From positions 35,010 to 99,009 of the forward strand of contig JAUWYR010000001.1 in the NCBI GenBank assembly GCA_030615745.1: 64,000 bases of DNA, read 5' to 3'. A program made the position numbers and the translations under genes. Below the pieces are notes generated by a model. The model searched no databases. It saw nothing but the letters and a program-made list of their open reading frames with translations, and was not told where the DNA came from. The stretch is from Candidatus Zixiibacteriota bacterium (GTDB taxonomy: Bacteria > Zixibacteria > MSB-5A5 > SM23-73-2). Positions 43,713 to 52,237 of this stretch are shown here, in pieces. Every line of letters begins with the position of its first letter. Position 1 is the first letter of the stretch.

Positions 43713-45320
43713 TTAAAAATTAAGCGTAAGTTTTAAGAAAAGATAAATTCCTAAAATAAATAGAGTTAAAAATCCAAATCTTTTTGTTTTTTGGTTTTTC
43801 CATCCAGCAAAAAAAGATAGTATAAAAAGGTAAAAAAAGATTAAAAATAAATAAGTAGGGGAGCTAACTTTAACTGTTGAATAAGGAAGATTGGAAAAGA
43901 AGCTGACTGATTTCAAAGTTAAACTTAAACAAAGCCAGTTAAATGCGGAAAATAATCCTGAAAGGGTGGAGCTTAGAAGGGCTACTATCACAGTGGTGCT
44001 TCCAACGATGACTGATAGACTCACCAAAGGGACCATAATCAAATTAGCCGAAAATGTATAGATGCTTATTTGATTAAAGTAATATGCGATTATGGGATAG
44101 GTTGAAAGTGTTGCTGTTAAAGAGACCAGTGAGGGCAAAACAACCCAGTTTTTTATAATCCCTTTGAATCTGTTAACTATTTGAGAAAATAGGCTATCCG
44201 GATTAACGATAAGAAGTATAATCCCAGCGGTGGCGGCATAAGAGAGCTGGAAACCAACATCAAAAAGGCTCAAAGGAGAGAATAATAATATTAAAAGGGC
44301 GGAGAAGGCTAAGATATTAATTAATTCTTTTTCTTTCTCCCAGAAAAAAGCTAAAAGAAAACAACTCGCCATAACAGATGCACGCACAACTGAGGGCTCG
44401 TTGTTGGTTATATAGGAGAAGATCACTACAGCTGGAATAGTTAGAATGTAGCTTGATTTTCGAGGAATCCTTAATAGGAGGAAAAAATAAAAACAGAAAA
44501 GCACCACTAATCCCACATTGGAACCAGATATAGCCAGGAGATGGAGAGTCCCGGTGTTGGTGAACATCTGATAGATTTCTTTGGGGATTCCCCTCCTTTC
44601 TCCCAAGACAAATCCCGAGAGTAGGGCATGATGTGGGTCTTTTAAATTTGAGCCGAATACTTTCAGAATAAAATACTTTACAGGAAGGACTATTTTAGAG
44701 ACAAAGATACTTTTATTTTCCTGAAAAAGAATATTTATATATTTAGGGGATCTTATGCTCATAAGAGCAAAAATATCCTTTCTCTCAAGATATTTTCTGT
44801 AATCGAATGCCTTCGGGTCTTGAGGAATAAATGGCTGGTACAAAAATCCTCTTACTCTGATGAAATCTCCATAGTTGAAAAGGTTGGTCTGCCTTCTTAT
44901 CTTCAAAAGGATTTTGCCTGAAGTTAGGAGTGATTTTTCATCTAGTATGATGCTTTTTGTCTCAACTGTAAGGAAAGTTTTGTCCTTTCGGATGTCTGGA
45001 GCTTTTATCAGATTCCCGCTAATTATAACTGACTTTTTTAGATTTGCGTATGCATCAAGAGATAAGAAATTTTTGATATGGTTTGGAGGAAAAACCTTTG
45101 TTTTTAACTCATACTGGAAAAAACCAGCTACCACCAAAGTTGAGATTATAACCAGACTGGATGCAGAATGTCTTTTGATAATAAGAAAAATAAGGCAGAG
45201 AAAAAATCCAAAGAGTAAAAGGATGAGAAGTAGAGTTAAAGATAAATCAAAGTGGTTACCCAAGACGATACCAAAAATATAAGCTATGCACACAAAAAGA
45301 GCTGGTCTTCTTTTTGCCAT
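43713..45320 (-). CDS. comEC: ComEC/Rec2 competence channel, without nuclease domain
   Basis: This 535-residue polytopic protein has a ComEC competence core. Its N-terminal OB-like DUF4131 region (about 30-180, VIISGNLIKAPDIRKD, FIRVRGFLYQP) is followed by the signature HLLAISGSNVGLVV (about 258) and about ten TM helices. ComEC transports single-stranded DNA into the cytoplasm. The C-terminal metallo-beta-lactamase domain found in many 750-800 residue ComEC proteins is absent here, as in the shorter form. Its ATG lies 5 bases after the murJ stop. Confidence 0.9.
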   Translation of the reverse strand: MAKRRPALFVCIAYIFGIVLGNHFDLSLTLLLILLLFGFFLCLIFLIIKRHSASSLVIISTLVVAGFFQYELKTKVFPPNHIKNFLSLDAYANLKKSVIISGNLIKAPDIRKDKTFLTVETKSIILDEKSLLTSGKILLKIRRQTNLFNYGDFIRVRGFLYQPFIPQDPKAFDYRKYLERKDIFALMSIRSPKYINILFQENKSIFVSKIVLPVKYFILKVFGSNLKDPHHALLSGFVLGERRGIPKEIYQMFTNTGTLHLLAISGSNVGLVVLFCFYFFLLLRIPRKSSYILTIPAVVIFSYITNNEPSVVRASVMASCFLLAFFWEKEKELINILAFSALLILLFSPLSLFDVGFQLSYAATAGIILLIVNPDSLFSQIVNRFKGIIKNWVVLPSLVSLTATLSTYPIIAYYFNQISIYTFSANLIMVPLVSLSVIVGSTTVIVALLSSTLSGLFSAFNWLCLSLTLKSVSFFSNLPYSTVKVSSPTYLFLIFFYLFILSFFAGWKNQKTKRFGFLTLFILGIYLFLKLTLNF

Positions 45321-45325
45321 TTAAC

Positions 45326-46894
45326 TTATTTCCCTTTTAAGCTCTTAAAGATATCTAAGACCTTTTTGAGCTCCTCAGCCTTAAAAACTAAGGAAGCTAA
45401 GATGTAAGATAAAAGGCCGCTCAAAAGCATTCCTGACAAAAGAAAAACTTTTTGTTGTAAACTCGCTATTTGCAAATCGAATTTAAGAAGAAATTGTGCA
45501 ATAAATACAACTCCCCCCATAAAAAGGGAGGCAAGAAGGAATTTGAAAAAAGAACTTGTTAAATTTTTTCTTTCCAATGGACCAATTTTTTTGTCAATCA
45601 TAAACAAAAGCAAAGACATATTAACCATTCCGGCTAAAGAGTTAGCTAAGGCTAAGCCTTTATATCCTAAAGGTCCCATTAAAATCAGATTCAAAATGAT
45701 GTTTATGACTACAGATATGGCGGTTATTTTAACAGGTGTTTTAGCATCCCCTAAGGTATAAAAAATAGGTGCGGTCACCCTGACCACAGCAAATGCAAGA
45801 AGACCAAAAGCATAAAGGACTAAAGCATTTGAGGTAGCCTGGGTATCGAGATATGTGAATTTGCCATACTGGTAAATAACAGAGATGATAGGTTCAGCTC
45901 CTACAATCAAAAAAACAGATGAGGGAATCACCAAGAATAAAACCAGTTTTAAAGATGAACAGAGCGTTGAGACAACTTTTTTCATTTCCTTTTGAGCGAC
46001 ATATAAGGAGACAGCTGGCAGGGTTACAGTAGCAACTGCAACTCCGAAGACCCCTAAGGGAAGGTGCATTAATCTGTAGCTATAATTGAGATAGGAGACG
46101 CTTCCTTGAGGAAGGAGTGAGGCTAAGTTTGTGGTTACGAAAATATTTATCTGGGTTGAAGCAACGCCAAAGATGGCCGGGGTCATTAAAAGAAGGATTT
46201 TCTTTACCCCGGAATGATGGAGATCCAAAACGGGCTTATAAGTAAACCCACGCTTTTTCACTTGCGGAATTTGAATTATAAGTTGCCCCAATCCACCTAA
46301 AAGTGCTCCAATTGCCATTCCGATTATAGGAGGGTTAAAAAAAGGGCAGATAAAAAATCCGGAAAGTATCATCCCGGTATTAAAAAGGGTGGGTGCCAAA
46401 GCCGGTGTTGCAAAATGTCCAAATGAGTGTAAAATTCCCATTGTCACAGCTGCCAGAGAGACTAAAAGAAGAAAAGGGAACAGTATTTGTGCTAAAAGAG
46501 TGGTGAGCTCCAACTTGCCCGGAACCTCATCAAATCCGGGCGCTATCAATTTAGCTAAAAAAGGTGATAAAAATATACCAATTATGATAATAAGAGACAA
46601 AACTATAAGGAGAAGGTTTATCACTAAATTAGCTAAATGAAATGCCTTCTCTTTCCCCTGATTAGTCATATGATTTGTGAAAACAGGGATAAAGGATGTA
46701 GCCATCACCCCTTCAGCGAAAAGCTCTCTTAAAAGATTAGGAATTCTGAAAGCGGCAACAAAAGCGTCAGTGTAAAGCCCTGCTCCAAAAAGGTAGGCGA
46801 ATACCTGCTCCCTTACCAATCCGAATATCCGCGAAAGCATAATAGAGGAGCTTACTATCCCGGTCGATTTGACTATTTTATCCTGCTGACTCAT
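45326..46894 (-). CDS. murJ: Lipid II flippase
   Basis: This 522-residue member of the MATE/MOP superfamily flips lipid II across the inner membrane. The N-terminal MLSRIFGLVREQVFAYLFGAG (read SRIFGLVREQVFA), DAFVAAFRIPNLLRELFAEG and FIPVF form the canonical MurJ signature. Fourteen TM helices fit the length. Its start is near the promoter region shared with rpsT on the other strand. Downstream comEC is closely spaced. Confidence 0.95.
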   Translation of the reverse strand: MSQQDKIVKSTGIVSSSIMLSRIFGLVREQVFAYLFGAGLYTDAFVAAFRIPNLLRELFAEGVMATSFIPVFTNHMTNQGKEKAFHLANLVINLLLIVLSLIIIIGIFLSPFLAKLIAPGFDEVPGKLELTTLLAQILFPFLLLVSLAAVTMGILHSFGHFATPALAPTLFNTGMILSGFFICPFFNPPIIGMAIGALLGGLGQLIIQIPQVKKRGFTYKPVLDLHHSGVKKILLLMTPAIFGVASTQINIFVTTNLASLLPQGSVSYLNYSYRLMHLPLGVFGVAVATVTLPAVSLYVAQKEMKKVVSTLCSSLKLVLFLVIPSSVFLIVGAEPIISVIYQYGKFTYLDTQATSNALVLYAFGLLAFAVVRVTAPIFYTLGDAKTPVKITAISVVINIILNLILMGPLGYKGLALANSLAGMVNMSLLLFMIDKKIGPLERKNLTSSFFKFLLASLFMGGVVFIAQFLLKFDLQIASLQQKVFLLSGMLLSGLLSYILASLVFKAEELKKVLDIFKSLKGK

Positions 46895-47028
46895 TTGCGT
46901 TCAAAAAGCTCTGAGTAAGAAAACTTTTCTCTATACGTTATCCAGCAGAGAAAATCTTCCAACTTAAGAAAGCTTTTAGTAGTATATTTATTTTAAAGTT
47001 TTTATAGTTAAAATTAAAAAAACTACTA

Positions 47029-47057
47029 TTGACAAAAAAAGGATTTTGGCTTAAATT
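47029..47057 (+). promoter_or_regulatory. Sigma70-like promoter for rpsT
   Basis: TTGACA (47029-47034), a 17-base spacer and TAAATT (47052-47057), 28 bases before the TTG start of rpsT. Confidence 0.65.
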
Positions 47058-47084
47058 GCAAAAGTTAAGAAAAGGAGATAAAAT

Positions 47085-47345
47085 TTGCCAATTCATCTTT
47101 CAGCAAAGAAAAGATTAAAACAATCCCAAAAGGCTAAACTTCGAAATAAAGCTATAAAATCCAATCTTAAAAGTTTGATAAAAAAAGTAAAACGCTCAAC
47201 TGATCCCAAGGAGGCTGAGTCTAATTTCAAAGCCATGCAAAGTCTTTTGGATAGAGCTACAAGATTTAAGATTATTCATAAGAACAAAGCCTCCAGGCAA
47301 AAGGAAAAATTAGCCAAACTGATTAACCAAAAATTCAAAACTTAA
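47085..47345 (+). CDS. rpsT: Ribosomal protein bS20
   Basis: This 86-residue, very basic protein begins with a TTG start (AAGGAGAT 6 bases upstream) and reads MPIHLSAKKRLKQSQKAKLR, then NKAIKSNLKSLIKKVK, matching bS20. It binds 16S rRNA in the small subunit. TTG starts are common for S20 and can limit its translation. It meets the flavoprotein gene tail to tail, three bases apart, with no terminator visible between. Confidence 0.93.
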   Translation: MPIHLSAKKRLKQSQKAKLRNKAIKSNLKSLIKKVKRSTDPKEAESNFKAMQSLLDRATRFKIIHKNKASRQKEKLAKLINQKFKT

Positions 47346-47348
47346 GTT

Positions 47349-48533
47349 TTACCATATCACGTTCTTTAAAATTCTTAAAAGAAAAGGATTTTGTTTTAAG
47401 ATAACTTTTACCAAACCAATTATATCTATTTTTTCCACTTTTTTGCTTCCGAAATAGTCTTTGAGAAATAGGACTATCGAGTCATAATCTGAGTCCGACA
47501 TCTTTAAAAAAACTTTTCTACAGAATGAGAAAAATCTTAAGTATCTCCCCCTTTTTCCCATAAATTTTTTTTCATATTCTTTTAAATACTTTTGTGGATG
47601 GTTTTTTTTAATAAACTCACTTGTTACCTCACCAGCGATTTTACCAGAAAGTATAGCATTAGCTATTCCTGCTCCGGATAAAGGGTCAGCTAACCTGGCT
47701 GCATCCCCGACCAAAAGTAAATTATCTTTTACCAAAATACTTTTTCTCGAAAAGAATGGAACTCCTCCTGACATCATCTCGACTTTGCTGTATTTAGAAA
47801 ATCTTTTCAGAATGAACGAGTCCAGAAAATCTTTGGCTTTTTTACCATCAGCTAAATTGGGAGTTATACCTAAACCGACATTAGCACAGTCTTTCCCTTT
47901 AGGAAAAATCCAGGCATACCCTCCCGGAGCTAATTTTTTTCCTACCCAGAACTCCACACAATCGGGCACAATTTCTATTCCTGCTAAAAGGTATTGGGCG
48001 CAGGAAGAAACTTGGTTTAATTCCAGAGTTGTATCAACTCCTGCAAATTTTGCAGTTTTGGATTCAATCCCATCAGCGCAGATTATCATCTTTGCTTTGT
48101 ATTCAATTTCTTTTCCATCCTCTTTTACCTTGACTCCGTAAACTTTGTTTTTTTTATCCTTTAGTATTCCGACTACACAAGCATTTACATTCACCTCTGC
48201 CCCTTCAGAGGATGCTGAAATCGCCAAGTCTTTGTCAAATATCTTCCTTTCCAAAACCACAGCACAATCAGGATGAAAAAGGTTAAATCTGGTGCTTTCT
48301 GGGCTTACCAGAACTACCTTGTGGATAAGATTTGAGATCCACTTTGGGTTTAAATCAAAATGTTGGGAGAAGAAAAAAAGACTTACAGCTTCTGCACAAC
48401 ACAAAGGAGAGCCGACCACCGGAGCTTTTTCCAAAAGGAGAACGTTGAGCTTGTTTTTAGCCATTACCTTCGCGGCAGAGCACCCGGCAGGACCTGCTCC
48501 TACAACTATCGAGTCATAATCATCTTTTTTCAT
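47349..48533 (-). CDS. Geranylgeranyl-reductase-family FAD protein
   Basis: This flavoprotein of about 394 residues has an N-terminal Rossmann motif YDSIVVGAGPAGCSAAKVMA and KLNVLLLEK. Later features of the family are GGYAWIFPKGKDCANVGLGI and LLVGDAARLADPLSGAGIANA. Members reduce isoprenoid double bonds of lipids or quinones. The ATG at 48533 is preferred to one 45 bases upstream because GGAG lies before it and the motif is then near the start. A ferredoxin gene overlaps its 5' end by 14 bases, suggesting it supplies the electrons. Substrate is unknown. Confidence 0.85.
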   Translation of the reverse strand: MKKDDYDSIVVGAGPAGCSAAKVMAKNKLNVLLLEKAPVVGSPLCCAEAVSLFFFSQHFDLNPKWISNLIHKVVLVSPESTRFNLFHPDCAVVLERKIFDKDLAISASSEGAEVNVNACVVGILKDKKNKVYGVKVKEDGKEIEYKAKMIICADGIESKTAKFAGVDTTLELNQVSSCAQYLLAGIEIVPDCVEFWVGKKLAPGGYAWIFPKGKDCANVGLGITPNLADGKKAKDFLDSFILKRFSKYSKVEMMSGGVPFFSRKSILVKDNLLLVGDAARLADPLSGAGIANAILSGKIAGEVTSEFIKKNHPQKYLKEYEKKFMGKRGRYLRFFSFCRKVFLKMSDSDYDSIVLFLKDYFGSKKVEKIDIIGLVKVILKQNPFLLRILKNVIW

Positions 48534-48699
48534 CTTGCTCCAATGCACCCATTGGACAAAACTTAACACATTTATCACACAAAATGCACAATTCTTTTTT
48601 AATCAAAAGGCTATTAGAAAAAAGCTCCAAGGCATCAGATTGACATAATGCTACACAACCACCACATTTTAGACAGAGAGTTTTTTTCAACCTGAGCAT
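48520..48699 (-). CDS. 2[4Fe-4S] ferredoxin
   Basis: This 59-residue protein has two ferredoxin clusters: Cys9-x2-Cys12-x2-Cys15-x3-Cys19 (CLKCGGCVALCQ) and Cys38-x2-Cys41-x2-Cys44-x3-Cys48 (CILCDKCVKFCP). The second cluster is followed by MGALEQD. A stand-alone bacterial-type ferredoxin, whose stop lies 14 bases inside the flavoprotein gene. A minus-strand hairpin with a T tract lies directly upstream of the ATG. No clear ribosome site. The sequence proves two clusters; the donor role for the flavoprotein is inference. Confidence 0.85.
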   Translation of the reverse strand: MLRLKKTLCLKCGGCVALCQSDALELFSNSLLIKKELCILCDKCVKFCPMGALEQDEKR

Positions 48700-48701
48700 A
48701 T

Positions 48702-48734
48702 CGAAAAAAAATGCTGGAGTAATTTAACCCCAGC
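48702..48734 (-). terminator. Terminator-like hairpin upstream of the ferredoxin
   Basis: Reading the minus strand: TGCTGG, a 12-base loop, CCAGCA, then a run of T. It lies between the probable promoter and the ferredoxin ATG. No minus-strand gene lies between it and the divergent nuoA, so it may act as an attenuator rather than an end-of-gene terminator. Confidence 0.5.
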
Positions 48735-48910
48735 AGAAAAAATTTTCAAGTCTTTTTTTGAAATGCTTTCCATATTTATTGCCTTGATATAAGTCCAAGT
48801 TAAATTTTTAAGTCTTAAAGTAATATATTTTCCAAAATTAGCAAAAACTATTTTAATTCATTGGTTTTTCATTATCTAAAAATTGGAAAAGGAATTGGAG
48901 AAGAATTGTG

Positions 48911-48938
48911 TTGACAATTTTTCTTAATTTGTTATTTT
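48911..48938 (+). promoter_or_regulatory. Sigma70-like promoter for the nuo operon
   Basis: TTGACA (48911-48916), a 16-base spacer and TATTTT (48933-48938), about 42 bases before the nuoA ATG. The -35 is perfect, the -10 weak. Confidence 0.5.
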
Positions 48939-48980
48939 TTTCACAAATTTTTTAAATGCTTTTTAAAATAGTTTTCACTT

Positions 48981-49337
48981 ATGTTCAAGACGTATTTTCC
49001 AATAGCTTTGCTTTTGATTTTGGTTTTGGGGATGGCTTTTGTGATTGTTCTTTTATCGAGGTTTTTAGGAAGAAGAATTCCTTCAAAGGATAAACTTTCA
49101 ACTTATGAATGTGGGATCGAACCAACAGGGGATGCCCGAGGTAGATTTCCTGTTAAATTTTTCCTGATCGCCATTCTTTTCATCATCTTCGATATTGAGA
49201 TTGTATTTTTATATCCCTGGGCAGTGGTTTTTAAAAAATTAAAAGTTTTTGGTTTAATTGAGATGGGTATTTTTCTTTTTATCCTTTTAATAGGATATTT
49301 TTATATCGTTAAAAAGGGAGCATTGAGATGGGAATAG
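48981..49337 (+). CDS. nuoA: NADH-quinone oxidoreductase subunit A
   Basis: This 118-residue, three-TM complex I membrane subunit includes the family signature [21 protein letters not shown] and the segment [20 protein letters not shown] with the acidic residues found in NuoA. First gene of the complete nuo operon. It overlaps nuoB by 10 bases, so they are co-translated. No strong ribosome site precedes the ATG. Confidence 0.97.
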   Translation: MFKTYFPIALLLILVLGMAFVIVLLSRFLGRRIPSKDKLSTYECGIEPTGDARGRFPVKFFLIAILFIIFDIEIVFLYPWAVVFKKLKVFGLIEMGIFLFILLIGYFYIVKKGALRWE

Positions 49338-49804
49338 AGGAATATCTTAAACGGGGAATACTTTTTACCAATTTGGAGAAGATGGTTAACTGGTCTCGGA
49401 AGTCCTCTATGTGGCCTTTACTTTTTGGATTAGCCTGTTGTGCGGTGGAGATGATGTGCACATTTGCCTCGAGGTTTGATTTAGCAAGGTTCGGGATGGA
49501 AGTTTACCGCGCTTCTCCTCGTCAGGCTGATCTGATGATTGTTTCTGGAAGGGTTTCGACTAAGATGGCACCTGTTTTAAGAAAGCTTTACGACCAGATG
49601 CCTGAGCCAAAATGGGTTATCGCTATGGGCGCCTGTGCCTCTTCTGGAGGGGTTTTTAATAATTATGCTGTGGTGCAAGGGGTGGATAAAATAGTCCCGG
49701 TTGACATCTATATTCCCGGATGTCCTCCCCGACCTGAACAGCTAATTGAGGGAATTATGAAATTACACCAGAAGGTGATGAAAGAATCTTTGGTAAAAAA
49801 ATAA
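49328..49804 (+). CDS. nuoB: NADH-quinone oxidoreductase subunit B
   Basis: This 158-residue hydrophilic subunit carries cluster N2, the last electron carrier before quinone. The ligand Cys are visible: tandem Cys37-Cys38 ([10 protein letters not shown]), Cys103 (GACASSGG) and Cys132 (GCPPRPEQ). Length and order are standard. A 97-base spacer with a dispersed repeat separates it from nuoC. Confidence 0.97.
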   Translation: MGIEEYLKRGILFTNLEKMVNWSRKSSMWPLLFGLACCAVEMMCTFASRFDLARFGMEVYRASPRQADLMIVSGRVSTKMAPVLRKLYDQMPEPKWVIAMGACASSGGVFNNYAVVQGVDKIVPVDIYIPGCPPRPEQLIEGIMKLHQKVMKESLVKK

Positions 49805-49901
49805 AGGAGTGTGCGAAGTCTTTTGACCTTCGGCATCTTGATGATAAAGCTTTAACTTTACCAATTGAACAAACTTAAAAGTTTACAACCCAAAATTGCC
49901 C

Positions 49902-50402
49902 ATGGATAGCGTCACTTTAAAAAAACTTAAAGAAAAATTCTCGGATTTGATACTGGAGGTAATTGAGTTTCGAGGTGAGCTCACATTTATAATAAAAAAA
50001 GAGGATTTGATTAAGGTCTGTCAATTCCTGAAATCCGACCCAGAACTAAAATATAATTTTCTCTCAGATGTTTGTGGGGTAGATTTTCCTCAAAAAGAGA
50101 AAAGGTTTGAAGTTGTTTATAATTTATATTCTGTTCCCAACAGATGGAGGGTCAGGCTCAAAGTTAGGGTAAGGGAGGGTGAATCTGTTCCCTCAGCAAC
50201 CTCTGTTTGGAGCGCTGCTAATTGGATGGAGAGGGAGGTTTATGATATGTTCGGGGTCAAATTCGACAATCATCCGGACTTAAGAAGGATACTTATGCCC
50301 GATGACTGGATAGGTCACCCTTTGAGAAAGGATTTTCCCCTGACTAAAGAGGAGATAACCTTCGGTTATAACAAGGATGAAAAACCTGAGATTTTGGAGT
50401 AG
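49902..50402 (+). CDS. nuoC: NADH-quinone oxidoreductase subunit C
   Basis: This protein of about 166 residues is the 30-kDa connecting subunit. The signature block lies near the C-terminus: NWMEREVYDMFGVKFDNHPD, LRRILMPDDWIGHPLRKDFP. The ATG at 49902 is chosen; a TTG at 49896 is possible and neither has a good ribosome site. The stop and the nuoD ATG are adjacent. Confidence 0.95.
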   Translation: MDSVTLKKLKEKFSDLILEVIEFRGELTFIIKKEDLIKVCQFLKSDPELKYNFLSDVCGVDFPQKEKRFEVVYNLYSVPNRWRVRLKVRVREGESVPSATSVWSAANWMEREVYDMFGVKFDNHPDLRRILMPDDWIGHPLRKDFPLTKEEITFGYNKDEKPEILE

Positions 50403-51602
50403 ATGAAAACAAAACAATATGAAATTGAGCCAATCTCAGAGGATACCTTAATTGTAAATATGGGTCCTCAACACCCTGCTACACACGGAGTTTTAAGGGT
50501 CGTTGTGGAATTAGATGGTGAGACTGTGGTTAAGGCTACTCCGGTTATAGGGTATCTGCATACCGGTATCGAAAAAACCATGGAAAGCAAAACCTATTCT
50601 CAGGTGATTCCTTTGACCGACAGGATGGATTATGTTGCAAATCTATCCAACAATTTAGGATATTGTCTGGCAGTGGAGAAACTCTTAGATATTGAGTCTC
50701 CTCCTAAAGCTCAATTCGTGAGAGTATTATTAACTGAGCTAACCAGAATAGCAAGCCATTTGGTCTGGGTAGGTTCACACGCTCATGATATCGGTGTGGC
50801 AACTATGTTTTTATATGCTTTTAGGGAAAGGGAGCTCCTTTTAGATTTATTTGAGCTGGTCTCCGGACAGAGGATGATGACCTCCTATTTCAGGATAGGA
50901 GGTTTGGCAAAAGATATTCCAGATGGTTTTGATTCAAAAGTAAAAGAGATTTCGAGAGTTTTTCCTGAAAAAATCGACGATTATGAGTCCCTTTTAACTA
51001 AAAACAGGATATGGCTTATGAGGACAAAAGGTGTGGGAGTGATCTCAAAGGAGGATGCTTTAGATTGTGGCTTATCAGGACCTATTTTGAGAGGTTGCGG
51101 AGTGAGATGGGATTTGAGAAAATCAAATCCATATTCTGGTTATGAAAGATTTGAATTCGATGTCCCAACAGGGACAAGTGGAGACATTTTCGACCGGTAT
51201 TTGGTGAGAGTTAATGAGATGAGGCAGAGTTTAAGAATTGTCAAGCAGGCTCTGGAAGGAATCCCGGAAGGAGATTTCATAGCAAGAGTTCCCGGAGTAA
51301 CCTTGCCTCCAAAAGAGGAGGTCTTCGAGAGTATGGAGGCTTTGATCTTTCATTTCAAGACTATCGTAGATGGTTTCTGTGCACCAAGAGGAGAGGTTTA
51401 CCATTCGATTGAATCGCCAAAAGGTGAATTAGGCTTTTATATAGTTTCAGATGGGACACCCAAGCCCTATCGGGTGAAGGTGAGACCTCCGTGTTTTGTT
51501 AATTTAAGTGCTTTAAATAAGTTAGTTTCTGGAAGGCTTCTTGCTGATATGGTTGCAACGATCGGGAGTATTGATATTGTCTTAGGAGAGATTGATAGGT
51601 GA
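50403..51602 (+). CDS. nuoD: NADH-quinone oxidoreductase subunit D
   Basis: This 399-residue 49-kDa subunit forms the quinone site with NuoB. Family motifs are intact: GPQHPATHGVLRVV, YLHTGIEKTMESKTY, DRMDYVANLSNN, LVWVGSHAHDIGVATMF, EFDVPTGTSGDIFDRYLVR and C-terminal GSIDIVLGEIDR. The quinone-site His pair sits in HPATHG. Not fused to NuoC. A heptamer repeat starts directly after its TGA. Confidence 0.98.
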   Translation: MKTKQYEIEPISEDTLIVNMGPQHPATHGVLRVVVELDGETVVKATPVIGYLHTGIEKTMESKTYSQVIPLTDRMDYVANLSNNLGYCLAVEKLLDIESPPKAQFVRVLLTELTRIASHLVWVGSHAHDIGVATMFLYAFRERELLLDLFELVSGQRMMTSYFRIGGLAKDIPDGFDSKVKEISRVFPEKIDDYESLLTKNRIWLMRTKGVGVISKEDALDCGLSGPILRGCGVRWDLRKSNPYSGYERFEFDVPTGTSGDIFDRYLVRVNEMRQSLRIVKQALEGIPEGDFIARVPGVTLPPKEEVFESMEALIFHFKTIVDGFCAPRGEVYHSIESPKGELGFYIVSDGTPKPYRVKVRPPCFVNLSALNKLVSGRLLADMVATIGSIDIVLGEIDR

Positions 51603-51707
51603 GAAAACGGTAAACGGTAAACAGTAGACAGAAAACAGTAAACGGAAAACAGTAAACGGTAAACAGTAAGCAGAAAACTGTAAACGGAAAACGGTAAACA
51701 GTAAACA
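51603..51707 (+). repeat. Heptanucleotide-phased tandem repeat (15 units)
   Basis: Fifteen 7-base units run without phase break from the base after the nuoD stop: GAAAACG, GTAAACG, GTAAACA, GTAGACA, GAAAACA and so on; consensus G(T/A)(A)AACR. A 10-base tail then leads to the nuoE ATG. Same family as 10598-10674 (inverted) and 58538-58572. Confidence 0.9.
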
Positions 51708-51717
51708 GAAATAAATA

Positions 51718-52194
51718 ATGATTTCGAAAAAGATAAAAGGTCGGATCGTTGAATTGAAGGAAAAGTTTCCACAGAGGAAATCTGCTATTTTACCAGCTCT
51801 GCATTTGGTTTTAAAGGAGAAAAATTATGTGGAAAAAGAAAGCCTAAAAGAGATTGCCGGGCTTTTGGAATTGCCACCAATTGAGGTTTTCGAGACTGCA
51901 TCATTTTACACAATGTTTCCTCAAAAAAAAGTTGGCAAATATCATATTCAAGTTTGCACTAATTTGTCTTGTTCTCTTCTTGGAGCAGAGGAATTAGTCA
52001 AATATCTTGAAGAAAAGTTGAAGATAAAGGTAGGAGAGACCACACCTAACGGGATGTTCACTTTAAGCACAGTTGAATGTTTAGGCTCCTGCGGAACCGC
52101 ACCTATGATGCAGATTAATGAAGATTATTATGAGAACTTAACAAAAGAAAAAGTAGACAGAATACTTGATGATCTGTTAAAAAAACAAATCTAA
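51718..52194 (+). CDS. nuoE: NADH-quinone oxidoreductase subunit E
   Basis: This 158-residue thioredoxin-like subunit carries [2Fe-2S] cluster N1a, with ligands Cys80 and Cys85 (VCTNLSC) and Cys121 and Cys125 (VECLGSCG). The N-terminal helical part (VELKEKFPQRKSAILPALHL, EVFETASFYTMF) matches the family. No clear ribosome site because the repeat occupies the spacer. Confidence 0.96.
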   Translation: MISKKIKGRIVELKEKFPQRKSAILPALHLVLKEKNYVEKESLKEIAGLLELPPIEVFETASFYTMFPQKKVGKYHIQVCTNLSCSLLGAEELVKYLEEKLKIKVGETTPNGMFTLSTVECLGSCGTAPMMQINEDYYENLTKEKVDRILDDLLKKQI

Positions 52195-52237
52195 CTATAG
52201 AGACGGTTCAAAATACCTGTCCCTGCTATAATCAAAT

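Noticed and set aside
51603-51707. Heptamer array as a CRISPR array
   Set aside because: Units are 7 bases with no spacers; no cas genes are nearby.
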